64,000 nucleotides of DNA from Photorhabdus bodei (GCF_003287735.1 NZ_NSCM01000002.1:248001-312000); one strand, 5' to 3'; counted from the stretch's first letter, positions 50,794-61,657 are shown. The notes: generated from the letters alone by a model not told the origin. Made by a program: numbers and translations.

Positions 50794-52863
50794 TTAAGCT
50801 CTTGGTTCAGGTTGTTCGAGGGCTTTTATATAGTCATAAATAGCGAGTTGTGCTCGGATTTTCCGCTTATTACCCCGTGGCACATAACTATTGCTCAGCT
50901 CTTTATCGACGTAACGGGCTTTTACCGTATCGTTGAATTGTAATTCGAGAATGTCCAGTACCCGTTGTTTTAATTGTGGATCAAGCAGGCAAACCGCAAC
51001 TTCAATTCGGTAGTCGATATTACGGGTCATCCAATCAGCAGACGAGAGAAAGACTTTTTCGTCTCCGTCATTAGTAAATACGTAAACCCGATCGTGTTCG
51101 AGAAAACGGTCAACGATACTGGTGATCTGAATATTTTCGCTAAATCCTGGCTGGTTGGGCACCAGTGAGCACATACCACGTATCAGTAGGCGTATTTTTA
51201 CCCCTGCCTCCGAAGCGTCATATAGGCGGTCCACCAGCTCTTTATCAACCAGGTTATTAATCTTTAACGTAATACCCGCGGGCTTATTCGCTCTGGCGTT
51301 GGCGATTTCCTGTGAAATAAGCTGGTTGAGCATTGCGCGGGAATTTTGCGGCGAAACCATCAGGTTTTCAAATTTGACCGGGCGGTAGGGATTCTCAATA
51401 AAGTTAAATACCCGGCGCACTTCGTTAGTAATTTTGGGATTTGCTGTCAGCAAGGAGTAGTCGGTGTAGAGACGAGCGGTTTTTTCATTAAAATTGCCGG
51501 TACCAATATGGGCATAGCGAACAATTTCTTCACCTTCCAGACGGGAAATAAAAAACAGTTTTGCGTGAATTTTTAGTCCCGGTGCTGAGAAAATAACATG
51601 TACACCCGCTTCGGTTAGCCGTTTGGCCCAATGAATATTGGCTTCTTCATCAAATCGAGCCTGTAATTCAACCACGACGGTCACTTTTTTACCGTTATGG
51701 GCAGCATGGATCATGGAATCAATAATGCGAGAGTCTTTTGCTACCCGATAAATATTGATCTTGATGGAAAGTACACTTGGGTCGAAAGAAGCTTGACGTA
51801 ATAATTCCAGCACATGTTCAAAGGTGTGGTAGGGATAATAGAGCAGCACATCTTGTTCACGAATCGCATCAAAACCATTGCGGAAATTATCAAACCAAGT
51901 GTGCCGCAATCTCGGTAAAGGTTTATTGAGTAGGTTTCTCTTCCCCTCATTGGGGAATTTAATGAAATCTTTAAAATTGTGATAGCGTCCGCCGGCAATC
52001 ACCGAGTCATTGTTTGACAAGCCAAGTTTGCTACGCAGTAACCCCACCATTTCATCTGGCATTTCTCGTTGATAAACGAATCTTACTGGTTCCGCTGTCA
52101 GCCGTTGTTTCAGCGTGGATGACATTAGTTCGAGCAAGCTTGATTCCATCTCTGTTGCTAAATCATATTCAGAATCACGGGTCATTTTCATTGAATAGGC
52201 GTTCAGTGAATCATAATCGAAAAAGCCTTTGAAAATTTCATCAAGACAATAACGCATAATATTGTCTAGCAGGATCATTGACTTGCGGCGGTGTGGCATT
52301 TCAGGCGGCAAGTTAACAAAACGTGGCACCTTATCTGACGGAATTTCCAATAGTGCATATTGAATATTCTGGCCGTGGACAATTTCAACTGCCAGATAAG
52401 TGTAGTCATCTTTTAGAAATTCAACCAGGTTGGTTTCTGGATTGATCAGAATTGGCGTAATGTGTGGCCGCAGATGTTGACGAAAATATTGACGTAACCA
52501 GATTTGTTGATTTGGCGAAATTTGTCGTTCATTGATGAGAAAAATTTGATTGCGAGCTATTTCTAGTAGCAATTCATTATAGAGCACATCAAATTCTTGA
52601 TCGGTTTTAGCCACTTTAGCTTGAATTTTTTTCAATACATTTCGAGCGCTGGTGGCCGATCCTCGTTCTTCATTGATTAATATTCGCCGTTTCACATCAG
52701 CAAAACGGACTTTGTAAAATTCATCCAGATTATTGGAGTAAATACCAAGGAACCGCATCCGTTCTATTAATGGATTGCTCTTATCCGCTGCTTCTTGAAG
52801 CACACGTTCGTTGAATGATAACCAACTCAGTTCTTTCTCGGTATAGAGCCTGTCTTGGGACAT
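50794..52863 (-). CDS. ppk: Ppk1, polyphosphate kinase
   Basis: Makes polyphosphate from ATP. It has 689 residues (E. coli 688). It starts [21 protein letters not shown]. The autophosphorylated His is in [13 protein letters not shown] and a second essential His in [12 protein letters not shown]; both phospholipase-D-like halves are intact. Membrane associated in E. coli. First gene of the ppk-ppx-yfgG unit. Confidence 0.96.
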   Translation of the reverse strand: MSQDRLYTEKELSWLSFNERVLQEAADKSNPLIERMRFLGIYSNNLDEFYKVRFADVKRRILINEERGSATSARNVLKKIQAKVAKTDQEFDVLYNELLLEIARNQIFLINERQISPNQQIWLRQYFRQHLRPHITPILINPETNLVEFLKDDYTYLAVEIVHGQNIQYALLEIPSDKVPRFVNLPPEMPHRRKSMILLDNIMRYCLDEIFKGFFDYDSLNAYSMKMTRDSEYDLATEMESSLLELMSSTLKQRLTAEPVRFVYQREMPDEMVGLLRSKLGLSNNDSVIAGGRYHNFKDFIKFPNEGKRNLLNKPLPRLRHTWFDNFRNGFDAIREQDVLLYYPYHTFEHVLELLRQASFDPSVLSIKINIYRVAKDSRIIDSMIHAAHNGKKVTVVVELQARFDEEANIHWAKRLTEAGVHVIFSAPGLKIHAKLFFISRLEGEEIVRYAHIGTGNFNEKTARLYTDYSLLTANPKITNEVRRVFNFIENPYRPVKFENLMVSPQNSRAMLNQLISQEIANARANKPAGITLKINNLVDKELVDRLYDASEAGVKIRLLIRGMCSLVPNQPGFSENIQITSIVDRFLEHDRVYVFTNDGDEKVFLSSADWMTRNIDYRIEVAVCLLDPQLKQRVLDILELQFNDTVKARYVDKELSNSYVPRGNKRKIRAQLAIYDYIKALEQPEPRA

Positions 52864-52926
52864 TGTTACTCCAGGTGTTGAGGTAAAAGTATTGAAGCTT
52901 TGAATACGACGGGGCGTCGTTTGTCG

Positions 52927-53496
52927 CTATCTTATCGTCAGTAGCTGTTGACTCATTTTTTCATCTTCCTTAGATGCAAAATATTGATGTTGGAAAACGC
53001 ACATGCGAATGGCTGTGCGGTAACTGCCATTAATAAAGAATTCGTCTATTAATTCGCCCTCAGTATAGAAACCTAGTTTATTATAGATGTGAATGGCTTT
53101 AACATTCTCTTTATCAACAATCAGGTAGAGTTTATACAGATTAAGTACGGAAAATGCATATTCCATTGCCAGTTTTGCCGCTTTGGTTGCATGGCCTTGG
53201 CCCTGATAGGCGGGATCGATAATAATCTGAAATTCTGACCGGCGGTGTATATAGTCGATTTCGACTAATTCAACCAAACCCACTTTGGCGTCAGAACTTG
53301 CGATAATAAACCGGCGCTCGCTCTGGTCGTGAATATGTTTGTCATAGAGATCGCACAGTTCAACGAAAGCTTCATAAGGTTCTTCGAACCAGTAACGCAT
53401 GACGCTAGCATTGTTATCTAATTGATGGATAAAAGGCAGATCTTCCCGCTCAAGGGGGCGTAACCTAACAGGTGGAGTATGAGAACCACCAGACAT
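52927..53496 (-). CDS. speG: SpeG, spermidine N1-acetyltransferase
   Basis: GNAT enzyme that acetylates spermidine and spermine. The ATG at 53496 gives [19 protein letters not shown] and 189 residues (E. coli 186); the longer frame upstream runs into intergenic DNA. It keeps [22 protein letters not shown] (polyamine-binding side), the acetyl-CoA loop [16 protein letters not shown] and [20 protein letters not shown]. It lies between ppk and an ERIC copy. Confidence 0.94.
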   Translation of the reverse strand: MSGGSHTPPVRLRPLEREDLPFIHQLDNNASVMRYWFEEPYEAFVELCDLYDKHIHDQSERRFIIASSDAKVGLVELVEIDYIHRRSEFQIIIDPAYQGQGHATKAAKLAMEYAFSVLNLYKLYLIVDKENVKAIHIYNKLGFYTEGELIDEFFINGSYRTAIRMCVFQHQYFASKEDEKMSQQLLTIR

Positions 53497-53589
53497 TTGA
53501 CACCTCAGTGTTTTTAATAAAAAAGAAGCATGATTAATAATAGTCCGCAGTGCTGGATATGTTACCACAGCACTGTAATTAGTCGTTAA

Positions 53590-53716
53590 TATACCCGTTA
53601 TCTTTCAAGTTGCCTCTTTGTTGGCTGCACTCGCTCACCCCGGTCACATAGTTGCCTATGCTCCCGGGGATTCGCTCCCTTGCCGTCGCGATCCATCTTG
53701 AAATCCATAGGGTATA
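53590..53716 (+). repeat. ERIC element, copy 7 (full length)
   Basis: About 127 bases between purN and speG, seven bases past the purN stop. It would be transcribed at the 3' end of purMN. Confidence 0.92.
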
Positions 53717-53722
53717 AATAGA

Positions 53723-54361
53723 TTATTCTGCGGCATAGCCTTCTGGAGGGAGGATCTTTCCATCCAGATACGCTTTGCCATTAACCATATTTAGGCGCCC
53801 TTCGATAAACCAGTTGATAACTAATGGATAGATGTTGTGTTCCTGAGTCTGAACCCGTTTAACAACCTCATTTTCCTGATCTCCGGCAAAAATAGGAACT
53901 TTAGCTTGCAAGATCACCGGGCCGCCATCCAACTCTTCTGTTACAAAATGGACGGAAGTGCCGTGTTCTGTATCTCCATTTGCTATCGCTTTGCGGTGAG
54001 TATGCAGACCAGGATATTTGGGTAACAGAGAAGGATGAATATTTAACAGCCGGCCAAGATAGTGCTGAACAAAATCTGGCGTCAGAATACGCATATAACC
54101 CGCGAGGACCAGCAAATCTGGTTGATACTGATCAATCACGTGTTTTAGCGCTTCATCATAAGCCTGACGATCTACATAGTTTTTCGGGCTAATAACATGG
54201 GTGGGAATATCCGCCTGTTGAGCGCGTAACAGACCGTAAGCGTTTGCGGTATTACTCAATACCGCGCAAACCTGCCCATTGATTCTGTTCTGCTGGCAGG
54301 CGTCAATCACCGCCTGGAGATTGCTGCCGCTGCCAGAGATGAGTACAACGATATTTTTCAT
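53723..54361 (-). CDS. purN: PurN, phosphoribosylglycinamide formyltransferase
   Basis: Formylates GAR with 10-formyl-THF in purine synthesis. It has 212 residues, the same as E. coli. It starts [22 protein letters not shown] (phosphate loop). The catalytic Asn and His are in [18 protein letters not shown] and the Asp in EELDGGPVI. The start overlaps the purM stop by four bases (ATGA). Confidence 0.96.
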   Translation of the reverse strand: MKNIVVLISGSGSNLQAVIDACQQNRINGQVCAVLSNTANAYGLLRAQQADIPTHVISPKNYVDRQAYDEALKHVIDQYQPDLLVLAGYMRILTPDFVQHYLGRLLNIHPSLLPKYPGLHTHRKAIANGDTEHGTSVHFVTEELDGGPVILQAKVPIFAGDQENEVVKRVQTQEHNIYPLVINWFIEGRLNMVNGKAYLDGKILPPEGYAAE

Positions 54362-55398
54362 TTAATGATAACCTGTTGTTCACCCTCTTTCAGTGTCGCG
54401 ATAGTGCCGATTTGCCAGGCTTTTTCACCGGTGGCAGTGAGTAATTCAATCGCGTGTTCAACGGCTGTTGGTGGTAATGCAATCACCATTCCAACACCAC
54501 AGTTGAATGTACGGTACATTTCATGACGGCTGACATTGCCTGTCTGTTGTAGCCAGTTAAATATGGTCGGCCATTGCCAACTGGATTCGTTAATCTGTGC
54601 TTGGGTATTTTCAGGCAGGACACGCGGAATATTCTCCCAGAAACCGCCACCGGTTAGATGAGCAATAGCGTGAATATCAACCTGTTCAATCAAGGATAAA
54701 AGGGATTTCACATAAATTTTTGTCGGAGCGAGTAGGTGATCCGCCAATGATTTACCTTCAAGCTCTGTTGCTTCTGGATCGGTGTTGTTGACGGCCAGAA
54801 TTTTGCGTATCAGAGAATAGCCGTTTGAGTGAGGGCCACTGGCGGCGAGGGCAATCAAGGCATCACCCGCCTGAACTTTACTGCCATCAATGATTTCTGA
54901 TTTTTCAACCACGCCAACGCAGAAGCCGGCAACATCATAATCTTCACCGTGGTACATCCCCGGCATTTCTGCGGTTTCACCACCAACCAGAGCACAGCCG
55001 GATAATTGACAGCCTTCCGCGATACCGCTGATAACGCTGGCAGCCGTATCAACATCCAGTTTCCCGGTTGCATAGTAATCGAGGAAAAACAGGGGTTCCG
55101 CACCTTGAACAACCAGGTCATTGACACACATTGCAACTAAGTCAATGCCGATAGTGTCATGGCGTTTGAGATCCATTGCCAGACGCAACTTGGTGCCGAC
55201 ACCATCAGTACCAGAAACCAGAATTGGCTCGCGGTATTTTTGTGGTAATGCACATAAAGCGCCAAACCCACCTAAACCGCCCATAACTTCTGGACGACGG
55301 GTCTGTTTTACAACACCTTTAATACGGTTGACTAAGGCATTACCGGCGTCGATATCGACACCTGCATCTTTATAACTGAGAGAGGTTTTGTTGGTCAC
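54358..55398 (-). CDS. purM: PurM, AIR synthetase
   Basis: ATP-dependent cyclisation of FGAM to aminoimidazole ribonucleotide. It has 346 residues (E. coli 345). It starts [24 protein letters not shown], then [10 protein letters not shown], the ATP site [14 protein letters not shown], and [12 protein letters not shown] PurR operator lies 65 bases upstream. It is divergent from upp, as in E. coli. Confidence 0.96.
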   Translation of the reverse strand: MTNKTSLSYKDAGVDIDAGNALVNRIKGVVKQTRRPEVMGGLGGFGALCALPQKYREPILVSGTDGVGTKLRLAMDLKRHDTIGIDLVAMCVNDLVVQGAEPLFFLDYYATGKLDVDTAASVISGIAEGCQLSGCALVGGETAEMPGMYHGEDYDVAGFCVGVVEKSEIIDGSKVQAGDALIALAASGPHSNGYSLIRKILAVNNTDPEATELEGKSLADHLLAPTKIYVKSLLSLIEQVDIHAIAHLTGGGFWENIPRVLPENTQAQINESSWQWPTIFNWLQQTGNVSRHEMYRTFNCGVGMVIALPPTAVEHAIELLTATGEKAWQIGTIATLKEGEQQVIIK

Positions 55399-55462
55399 TC
55401 GAAGCCCCCAAGGCGGTTGCGTTTGATAAATTAAGACAGAATAGTAACAATTCTAACAGTCT

Positions 55463-55478
55463 AAGCAAACGTTTGCGA
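55463..55478 (-). promoter_or_regulatory. PurR operator upstream of purMN
   Basis: AAGCAAACGTTTGCGA is a near-perfect palindrome fitting the PurR consensus (ACGCAAACGTTTNCNT type). It sits about 65 bases before the purM start, where it would overlap the promoter. Confidence 0.85.
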
Positions 55479-55568
55479 GACTCTTGTTTAGGATCTCAGT
55501 TCGCGGTAATTAGGGCTATGTTTGATGAAAATCAACGGATTGGTGGTGGTGTTATGGGTAAAAGGCGG

Positions 55569-55590
55569 TATAATCTCGCCGTTTTTTTGT
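55569..55590 (+). promoter_or_regulatory. upp: upp promoter with T-tract at the start site
   Basis: A TATAAT box (55569-55574) is followed six bases later by GTTTTTTTG at the expected start of transcription. E. coli upp begins in the same way (GATTTTTTTTG) and is controlled by UTP-sensitive reiterative transcription at this tract. The sequence is seen; the mechanism is carried over from E. coli. Confidence 0.65.
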
Positions 55591-55624
55591 CTGCTGGCGA
55601 CATGACATACAGTAGGAGAGGTCC

Positions 55625-56251
55625 ATGAAGATCGTTGAGGTGAATCACCCACTTGTTAAACATAAACTCGGCCTGATGCGAGCGCATGATATCAGCACCA
55701 AACGCTTTCGTGAACTGGCCGCAGAAATTGGAAGCCTTCTGACTTATGAAGCAACCGCTGATTTAGAAACAGAAAAAGTCACTATTGATGGCTGGTGTGG
55801 CCCAGTAGCAGTTGAGCAGATTAAAGGTAAAAAAATAACTGTCGTACCTATTCTGCGTGCGGGATTGGGGATGATGGATGGTGTATTGGAGAATGTTCCT
55901 AGTGCCCGGATCAGCGTCGTAGGGGTTTATCGTAATGAAGAAACCTTAGAACCTGTCCCTTATTTTCAGAAACTGGCTTCCAATATTAATGAACGTATGG
56001 CGCTGGTGGTTGACCCCATGTTGGCAACCGGTGGTTCCATGATTGCAACTATCGATTTACTGAAAAAAGCAGGCTGCCAGTCGATTAAAGTGCTAGTTTT
56101 GGTGGCTGCTCCTGAAGGTATTGCCGCGCTGGAAAAAGCCCATCCTGATGTGGAACTGTATACAGCTTCTATTGATGAGAGACTCAATGAACAGGGATAC
56201 ATTGTGCCTGGCTTGGGGGATGCAGGCGATAAAATATTTGGTACGAAATAA
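55625..56251 (+). CDS. upp: Upp, uracil phosphoribosyltransferase
   Basis: Converts uracil and PRPP to UMP. It has 208 residues, identical in length to E. coli. It starts [19 protein letters not shown], with [11 protein letters not shown] and the PRPP-binding loop [12 protein letters not shown]; it ends [17 protein letters not shown]. The ATG follows AGGAGAGG. It is upstream of uraA, from which a strong terminator separates it. Confidence 0.97.
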   Translation: MKIVEVNHPLVKHKLGLMRAHDISTKRFRELAAEIGSLLTYEATADLETEKVTIDGWCGPVAVEQIKGKKITVVPILRAGLGMMDGVLENVPSARISVVGVYRNEETLEPVPYFQKLASNINERMALVVDPMLATGGSMIATIDLLKKAGCQSIKVLVLVAAPEGIAALEKAHPDVELYTASIDERLNEQGYIVPGLGDAGDKIFGTK

Positions 56252-56258
56252 TAAGTTA

Positions 56259-56284
56259 GCCGACTTTTGAGTCGGCTTTTTTTT
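56259..56284 (+). terminator. Terminator between upp and uraA
   Basis: GCCGACT (56259-56265), TTTG loop, AGTCGGC (56270-56276), then eight T. A strong intrinsic terminator inside the upp-uraA operon, so uraA would depend on read-through. Confidence 0.88.
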
Positions 56285-56319
56285 GGTTCTGACGCGATAA
56301 TATTAAGAGGATAAATAAG

Positions 56320-57611
56320 ATGACCCGTCGCACTATTGGAGTAGATGAGCGGCCTCCTTTTTTACAGACCATTCCACTCAGCTTCCAACATCTTTTTGCT
56401 ATGTTTGGTGCGACGGTATTGGTGCCGATTTTGTTTAAAATCAACCCGGCGACAGTTCTGCTATTTAATGGTATCGGTACATTGTTGTATCTGGTGATTT
56501 GCAAAGGAAAGGTTCCGGCGTATTTGGGATCGAGCTTTGCTTTTATTTCACCGGTCTTATTGTTGTTGCCTCTGGGATATGAATTAGCCTTGGGTGGTTT
56601 TATTATATGTGGCGTGCTGTTTTGTCTGGTTTCACTGATGGTTAAGGTGGCAGGGCGAAGTTGGATTAATGCGCTGTTTCCACCTGCGGCAATGGGGGCG
56701 ATTGTTGCTGTTATCGGTCTGGAACTTGCCGGTGTTGCGGCTGATATGGCGGGTTTGCGTCCGGCGGAAGGTGCCGATGTTGATTCAACAACATTGACCA
56801 TTTCTCTGGTAACACTGGCGGTAACCGTTCTTGGTTCAGTTATGTTCCGTGGATTCTTGGCTATCATCCCGATTCTCATTGGCGTGTTGGTAGGTTATGC
56901 GTTGGCGTTCCTGATGGGCGTAGTTGATCTGACGCCGGTACGTGAAGCGCCGTGGTTTGCATTGCCAACTTTTTATACACCACGTTTTGAATGGTTCGCT
57001 ATTATGACTATCTTGCCTGCGGCGCTGGTTGTCATAGCTGAACATGTTGGTCATTTAGTTGTGACGGCGAATATTGTGAAGAAAGATTTGCTAAAAGAGC
57101 CGGGTTTGCACCGTTCTATGTTCGCAAATGGTTTTTCAACCGTGATTTCCGGTTTCTTTGGTTCAACGCCAAATACGACTTATGGCGAGAATATTGGTGT
57201 CATGGCAATTACCAAAGTTTACAGCACCTGGGTTATGGTGGTGCCGCGGTGCTGGCGATTTTGCTCTCCTGCGTCGGTAAATTGGCGGCAGCAATTCAGG
57301 CCGTGCCGGTTCCGGTCATGGGAGGTGTCTCGCTGTTGCTTTATGGCGTTATTGGTGCGTCAGGTATTCGAGTGCTGATTGATTCAAAAGTAGATTACAA
57401 CAAAGCACAAAATCTTATCCTGACTTCCGTGATTCTTATCATCGGCGTCAGTGGGGCGAAAATTAATATCGGTGTTGCTGAACTTAAAGGCATGGCGCTG
57501 GCAACGATTGTTGGTATCGGTATGAGTTTGATTTTCCGTCTGGTCACGGTTTTCCGTCCCGAAGAACGATATATTGAATCTTCCGTTGAATCTGTTAAGC
57601 ACGGTAAATAA
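56320..57611 (+). pseudogene. uraA: UraA uracil permease, frameshifted
   Basis: NCS2 uracil:proton symporter. Residues 1 to about 308 follow E. coli UraA closely (MTRRTIGVDERPPFLQTIPLSFQHLFAMFGATVLVP, then the TPNTTYGENIGVMAITKVYSTWV segment). At about 57235-57240 one G seems to be missing: the expected VMGGAAVLAILLS is read as VMVVPRCWRFCS and the frame runs to an early stop at 57378. The remaining 120 codons (LAILLSCVGKLAAAIQ onward) are intact in another frame, ending at 57611. Either the gene is newly inactivated or there is a sequencing error in the G-run. The C-terminal part holds helices needed for transport. Confidence 0.88.
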
Positions 57612-57783
57612 TAGGGCAATAAACTTGGGCTGATTTGCCCGCTTTGAGTAGTTTTCATTATGAAAAGGCGGGGTGATGGTCATTATTTTATTCGTAAGGG
57701 AGGCAGGAAAGCAAATGTTCGCCACCAATGAGAGGAATGAGTTTTAGTCGGTTATAGGGTATCAGATTTGTTTATTGTGGAGT

Positions 57784-57809
57784 AAAAAAGGAGCGAAAAG
57801 CTCCCTTTA
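57784..57809 (-). terminator. Terminator after the unknown gene pair
   Basis: On the minus strand GGGAGC-TTTTC-GCTCC followed by TTTTTT, just past the stop of the small gene at 57814. A good intrinsic terminator. Confidence 0.8.
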
Positions 57810-57813
57810 AAGT

Positions 57814-57984
57814 TTATCGGACTACGTACCAGTTTCGTTTTCCATTGAGATACTGAACAGTACCCTCTCTTTCGGATTTTTTTAGAGCGCTGTAAGCAGC
57901 TCTCATTCGTTCCGCTTTTTTAGCTACCGCTTTTTCGAGTTCAAGCTTTTCTTTTTCAGCTTGTTCGATATGTATGTATGACAT
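57814..57984 (-). CDS. Small hypothetical coiled-coil protein
   Basis: About 56 residues from the ATG at 57984 (MSYIHIEQAEKEKLELEKAV). It is strongly charged and predicted to be helical, with a Lys/Glu-rich coiled-coil stretch, ending in NGKRNWYVVR. I do not recognise it. Its start lies within the last 29 bases of the upstream 155-residue gene, so the two are probably translationally coupled, and a clean terminator follows. Tight two-gene units of this kind include toxin-antitoxin and phage-derived pairs, but nothing here proves either. Confidence 0.5.
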   Translation of the reverse strand: MSYIHIEQAEKEKLELEKAVAKKAERMRAAYSALKKSEREGTVQYLNGKRNWYVVR

Positions 57985-58411
57985 AACCCCTCCCATTTGG
58001 ATCTAACTTATCTATCATGGTAAAGCCGTTTTGTGTCACAAATCGATTAATATACCGCTTATAGACCCTGTTCAGTCGCTCATCCGCGGCTAGTAAAATG
58101 TATCCACTAGGGCTGACTGCATTATAGTGCTCATTAATCAGCCTTTCAACTGCGTACATAATCCCTATCATCTGATTATGGTTATTTGTAGGACACCTCT
58201 CAAATAGCGTGTTATTGTTTAAATTGTTTTTTGCATCAAATGAAACTTCAAAAAAATTATTTATATCGAAGCTGTAATTTTCAGGCAAAACGACAGAAGA
58301 ATCTCCCTTTGAAATAATCTCCATTATAATCAAGGTATATTCCACGCCAGACACCTCAAAATCTGCGATATGCGCTTCGCCATATCCCAGGTTTTCTATT
58401 TTAAAAGGCAT
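57956..58411 (-). CDS. Hypothetical protein, first gene of an unknown pair
   Basis: About 151 residues from the ATG at 58411 (MPFKIENLGYGEAHIADFEVSG). There is no signal peptide or membrane helix and the composition is mixed alpha/beta. The centre is Asn-rich (NNLNNNTLFERCPTNNHNQ), and the C-terminal half, GYILLAADERLNRVYKRYINRFVTQNGF, faintly recalls a small acetyltransferase-like fold (a weak impression). It overlaps the following coiled-coil gene. The pair lies between uraA and the PTS operon, where E. coli has no such genes. Probably horizontally acquired; function unknown. Confidence 0.55.
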   Translation of the reverse strand: MPFKIENLGYGEAHIADFEVSGVEYTLIIMEIISKGDSSVVLPENYSFDINNFFEVSFDAKNNLNNNTLFERCPTNNHNQMIGIMYAVERLINEHYNAVSPSGYILLAADERLNRVYKRYINRFVTQNGFTMIDKLDPNGRGYVIHTYRTS

Positions 58412-58653
58412 AGAATTTCTCAAAATTTCAATGTGTTGAAACTGTTATTTTCAATATTTTTCAATCAATTGATTTCAGCGCAGTATAATACAAAATCTCT
58501 TATTCAAACTTAATGTGAAAGATAAATGCGTGCGGTGCCGCAAAAAAAGAGGTTATAAAGTTAGTTAGCGATATCCATTAGTCAGAAATAACAGATATCG
58601 CTTTAATTTTATGCTTGTTCTGATTTCAAATTAACTCATCAGGTACCGCTTAT

Positions 58654-59961
58654 TCATTGAAATTGCGGTAGATAATCACGGTTTATTGTTAATACGTCAT
58701 CCAATAGTGGTGAAGCAATGTCTATATCGGCAACCAGTGGGTTGGTGATCAGTGCCAACAGCGCAGCATTGCGATCGCCATGAATCGCTGCTTTGATCGT
58801 TAAGCGTTCATAGGTTTTTATCTGTTGTGTCAGAGCATACATACTGTCAGGCAGGCGGCCGAACGTCAGCGGGTGGGCGCCTTCTGCATTAATAATACAG
58901 TTGGTTTCAATGACAGCATCGTCCGGTAAACCTCGAATAGCACCGTGGTTTGTGGTATTGACTACCAATTGGCTATCGAGATTGTTATGAATGGCGCAAA
59001 TCAGATCCAGTGCAACCTCGGAATAGAATGCGCCACCGCGGAAACTGAGTTGTTCTGGCTTGTGATCGAGTTCTGGATCAGCATACAGTTCAAATAGTTC
59101 CTGTTCTACTTTCATGACCTGTTCTGCTCGTGTGCCTTGTTCGAACGCGGCCTCGCGCTCTTCCTGTAACATATTGCGGGCTTGGTAGAAGTAGCGGTGA
59201 TAAGGGCAGGGGATTGCGCCTAGAGCCTTGAGCAGTGGTGGAGGCCAGGGTGCCTCTTGAATATTATTCATGGTTAAGACTGCGCCATTGCATAGCATAT
59301 CAAGTACCTGTTGAGTTTTATCCTGACCTGCAACCAGCACTTGATGTACCCAGACCATATGATTCAGCCCGGCAAAGCGTAACTGCACATCCTGATAAGG
59401 GCGTTGTAGCATATTAGCTATCATGTGATGCATTGTGACCGGAACATTACATAGGCCGATAATTTTTGCTTTGCTATAGCGGGAAATCGCTTCGGTAACG
59501 ATCCCGGCTGGATTGGTGAAGTTAATAATCCATGCGTCTGGTGCAAGTTTTTCAACTTTATGGGCAATATCCAGCAAAACGGGGATGGTACGTAATGCTT
59601 TGGCAAAGCCGCCTACGCCGGTAGTTTCCTGACCGATCAAGCCATATTTTAGCCCCAGACGCTCGTCCGCGGCGCGAGCCGGAAGCTGGCCGACACGCAG
59701 TTGAGTTAAAATAAAATTGGCACCGCGAATGGCGTTATCTGGTGTGAAATGGACGCTGACAATAACGTGTTCCATGCCGTGACGAGCTAACATACGGCGA
59801 GTAAGCGCGGCGATAATTTCTACTTTCTGTTTTCCACTGTCAATGTCAACCAATGCCAGTTCAGATAGTGGAATGTTTTTTTGGTGTTGAATAAGCCCTT
59901 CGACTAATTCAGGTGTGTAGCTGCTACCGCCACCAATAACGGCTATTTTGATTCGTTTCAT
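58654..59961 (-). CDS. chbF: GH4 6-phospho-beta-glucosidase (ChbF/CelF type)
   Basis: NAD- and metal-dependent family 4 glycosidase that splits phosphorylated disaccharides imported by the PTS. It has 435 residues (E. coli ChbF 450). The NAD site is [30 protein letters not shown], the metal-binding Cys in [11 protein letters not shown] and His in GLNHMVWVH are the GH4 hallmarks. It overlaps chbA by four bases as last gene of chbBCAF. The substrate may be chitobiose-6-P or cellobiose-6-P; the sequence alone does not decide. Confidence 0.9.
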   Translation of the reverse strand: MKRIKIAVIGGGSSYTPELVEGLIQHQKNIPLSELALVDIDSGKQKVEIIAALTRRMLARHGMEHVIVSVHFTPDNAIRGANFILTQLRVGQLPARAADERLGLKYGLIGQETTGVGGFAKALRTIPVLLDIAHKVEKLAPDAWIINFTNPAGIVTEAISRYSKAKIIGLCNVPVTMHHMIANMLQRPYQDVQLRFAGLNHMVWVHQVLVAGQDKTQQVLDMLCNGAVLTMNNIQEAPWPPPLLKALGAIPCPYHRYFYQARNMLQEEREAAFEQGTRAEQVMKVEQELFELYADPELDHKPEQLSFRGGAFYSEVALDLICAIHNNLDSQLVVNTTNHGAIRGLPDDAVIETNCIINAEGAHPLTFGRLPDSMYALTQQIKTYERLTIKAAIHGDRNAALLALITNPLVADIDIASPLLDDVLTINRDYLPQFQ

Positions 59962-60281
59962 ACCTTTTCCTCTTGCGATGGTATTCGGCGATAGAGTTCA
60001 ATCATATCGCTGGCAAGATCTTGAATAACCATTGCGTTCATTAAATGATCTTGCGCATGGACGGTGATGAGATTGACAGGTAATTTACCGCAGCCTTCAT
60101 CCAATCCGATGAGGGTAGTTTGAATCGTGTGTGCTTCTTTGATTGCCTGTTGGGATTCTGCCATCAGTGTTTGTGCTGTTTGAAAGTCACCGTTTCTGGC
60201 ATGTTGTAATGCCATTAGTGCATGACTGCGTGCGCTTCCGGCATGAGCCAGCAGTTCTATAATAGTTTTTTCTAAATCCAT
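59958..60281 (-). CDS. chbA: PTS lactose/cellobiose-type EIIA (ChbA)
   Basis: Cytoplasmic IIA component, 107 residues, all helical. The phospho-accepting His is in LITVHAQDHLMNAM (His75). It takes phosphate from HPr and passes it to the IIB protein encoded at the head of the operon. It is located between chbC and chbF; E. coli has the regulator chbR at the chbA-chbF junction, absent here. Confidence 0.92.
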   Translation of the reverse strand: MDLEKTIIELLAHAGSARSHALMALQHARNGDFQTAQTLMAESQQAIKEAHTIQTTLIGLDEGCGKLPVNLITVHAQDHLMNAMVIQDLASDMIELYRRIPSQEEKV

Positions 60282-60299
60282 GTGTAAATCCTCCGAAAA

Positions 60300-61628
60300 T
60301 TAGGGTTGGGATTGAGTTTCTACACCGGTGGATGCTGTGTTTTCTCGCTGTTTATCTTCTTCGTTGACCAACTGTTTTTCAAAAATTTTGAAGAAGGGAT
60401 ACCAGATAAAGAGGTCGATTATCGTGAGTATGATCACTAGCACTGCCGCGCGATAATCCCAGGCGGCGGAAATCATTGCGCCGAATGGCGCCGGTGTAGT
60501 CCAGGGCGAAATAGCGACCATTTTATGCACCAGGTCAAGATGCAGGACGCTGTAGGACAATACTGCATTGACCAATGGCACAACCAGTAATGGAATGAAT
60601 AAGGTTGGATTCATCACAATCGGTGAGCCAAACAGTAGTGGTTCGTTAATATTGAATATGGACGGAACCACGCTCAGTTTTCCGATAGTACGCAAATGTA
60701 TAGAACGGCTGCGCAGATAAAGAATCGCCAGAACCAGTGTAGAACCAGAGCCACCAATACAGATATAAAACGACCAGTAAGGGTCAGTAAAAATGTGTGT
60801 TGTAGCAGTACCTTGAGCCATTAATGTTGCATTGGCGGCAATATTTGCCATAAAAATAGGGGCCATCAAGCCAGTGACAATATTAGCGCCATGAATACCG
60901 GCAAACCACAGTAGGTTAGCAATGAGTAGTGCCAATATAATGGCAGGTAGAGTATCACCGACGGAAATGAGTGGGTGGAACATCTGCATTATGGCTGCGG
61001 GAATAAGTAGATTGAATTCACTCTGTAATAGCAAGCTGGCGGGATAAACTGTCAGCAAGATACCTATGACTGGGTACAGAAGTTCAAAAGAACGGGCGAT
61101 TGCTGGTGGCACTTGTGTTGGCATTCTGATGGTGATGTTATATTTTTTTAGTAAACGCGTTAGTTCAACTGACCAGATAGCGCAAATTAATGCGGTAAAT
61201 ACACCTGCGCCACCGAGGAAATCGAGTGCTATTTTGTTTTCTATTTGTGGTGCTGCTGCTAGCAAAAACGCCATTAGTGACAGTAAAGCCGAAGTTAACC
61301 CGTCCAGACCGTAGGATTTAGCTAAACTGTAGGCGGTACCGACCGAAACAAAGACACTCATTAATCCCATCGTCATAAAGTAAGGCATTGTGATGGTGTC
61401 CCAGTGAGTTTTGGCAAAGGACAACCAAGCTTGGCCGAATGAGGATGCAGTCTGTAAATCGAAGGGTGGGTTTGCCACAATTAACATTATGCTGCCGATG
61501 ATCAAAAATGGCATGGCTGAGATAAAGCCGTCACGCATTGCTGTAATATGCCGCTGGTTACCGATTCGCCCGGCAAACGGGATAATGTGGTTTTCTAAAA
61601 CACGCATAAAAGAGGTATAGAGACTCAT
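60300..61628 (-). CDS. chbC: PTS lactose/cellobiose-type EIIC permease (ChbC)
   Basis: Membrane channel of the PTS, 442 residues (E. coli ChbC 452) with about ten hydrophobic segments. Typical motifs are HITAMRDGFISAMPFLIIGSI near the N-terminus and FNINEPLLFGSPIVMNP (the IIC sugar-binding loop with Glu). It follows chbB by 29 bases and precedes chbA by 18. Confidence 0.93.
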   Translation of the reverse strand: MSLYTSFMRVLENHIIPFAGRIGNQRHITAMRDGFISAMPFLIIGSIMLIVANPPFDLQTASSFGQAWLSFAKTHWDTITMPYFMTMGLMSVFVSVGTAYSLAKSYGLDGLTSALLSLMAFLLAAAPQIENKIALDFLGGAGVFTALICAIWSVELTRLLKKYNITIRMPTQVPPAIARSFELLYPVIGILLTVYPASLLLQSEFNLLIPAAIMQMFHPLISVGDTLPAIILALLIANLLWFAGIHGANIVTGLMAPIFMANIAANATLMAQGTATTHIFTDPYWSFYICIGGSGSTLVLAILYLRSRSIHLRTIGKLSVVPSIFNINEPLLFGSPIVMNPTLFIPLLVVPLVNAVLSYSVLHLDLVHKMVAISPWTTPAPFGAMISAAWDYRAAVLVIILTIIDLFIWYPFFKIFEKQLVNEEDKQRENTASTGVETQSQP

Positions 61629-61657
61629 GAGGGTACTCCGCGTGATGATGAAATTGC

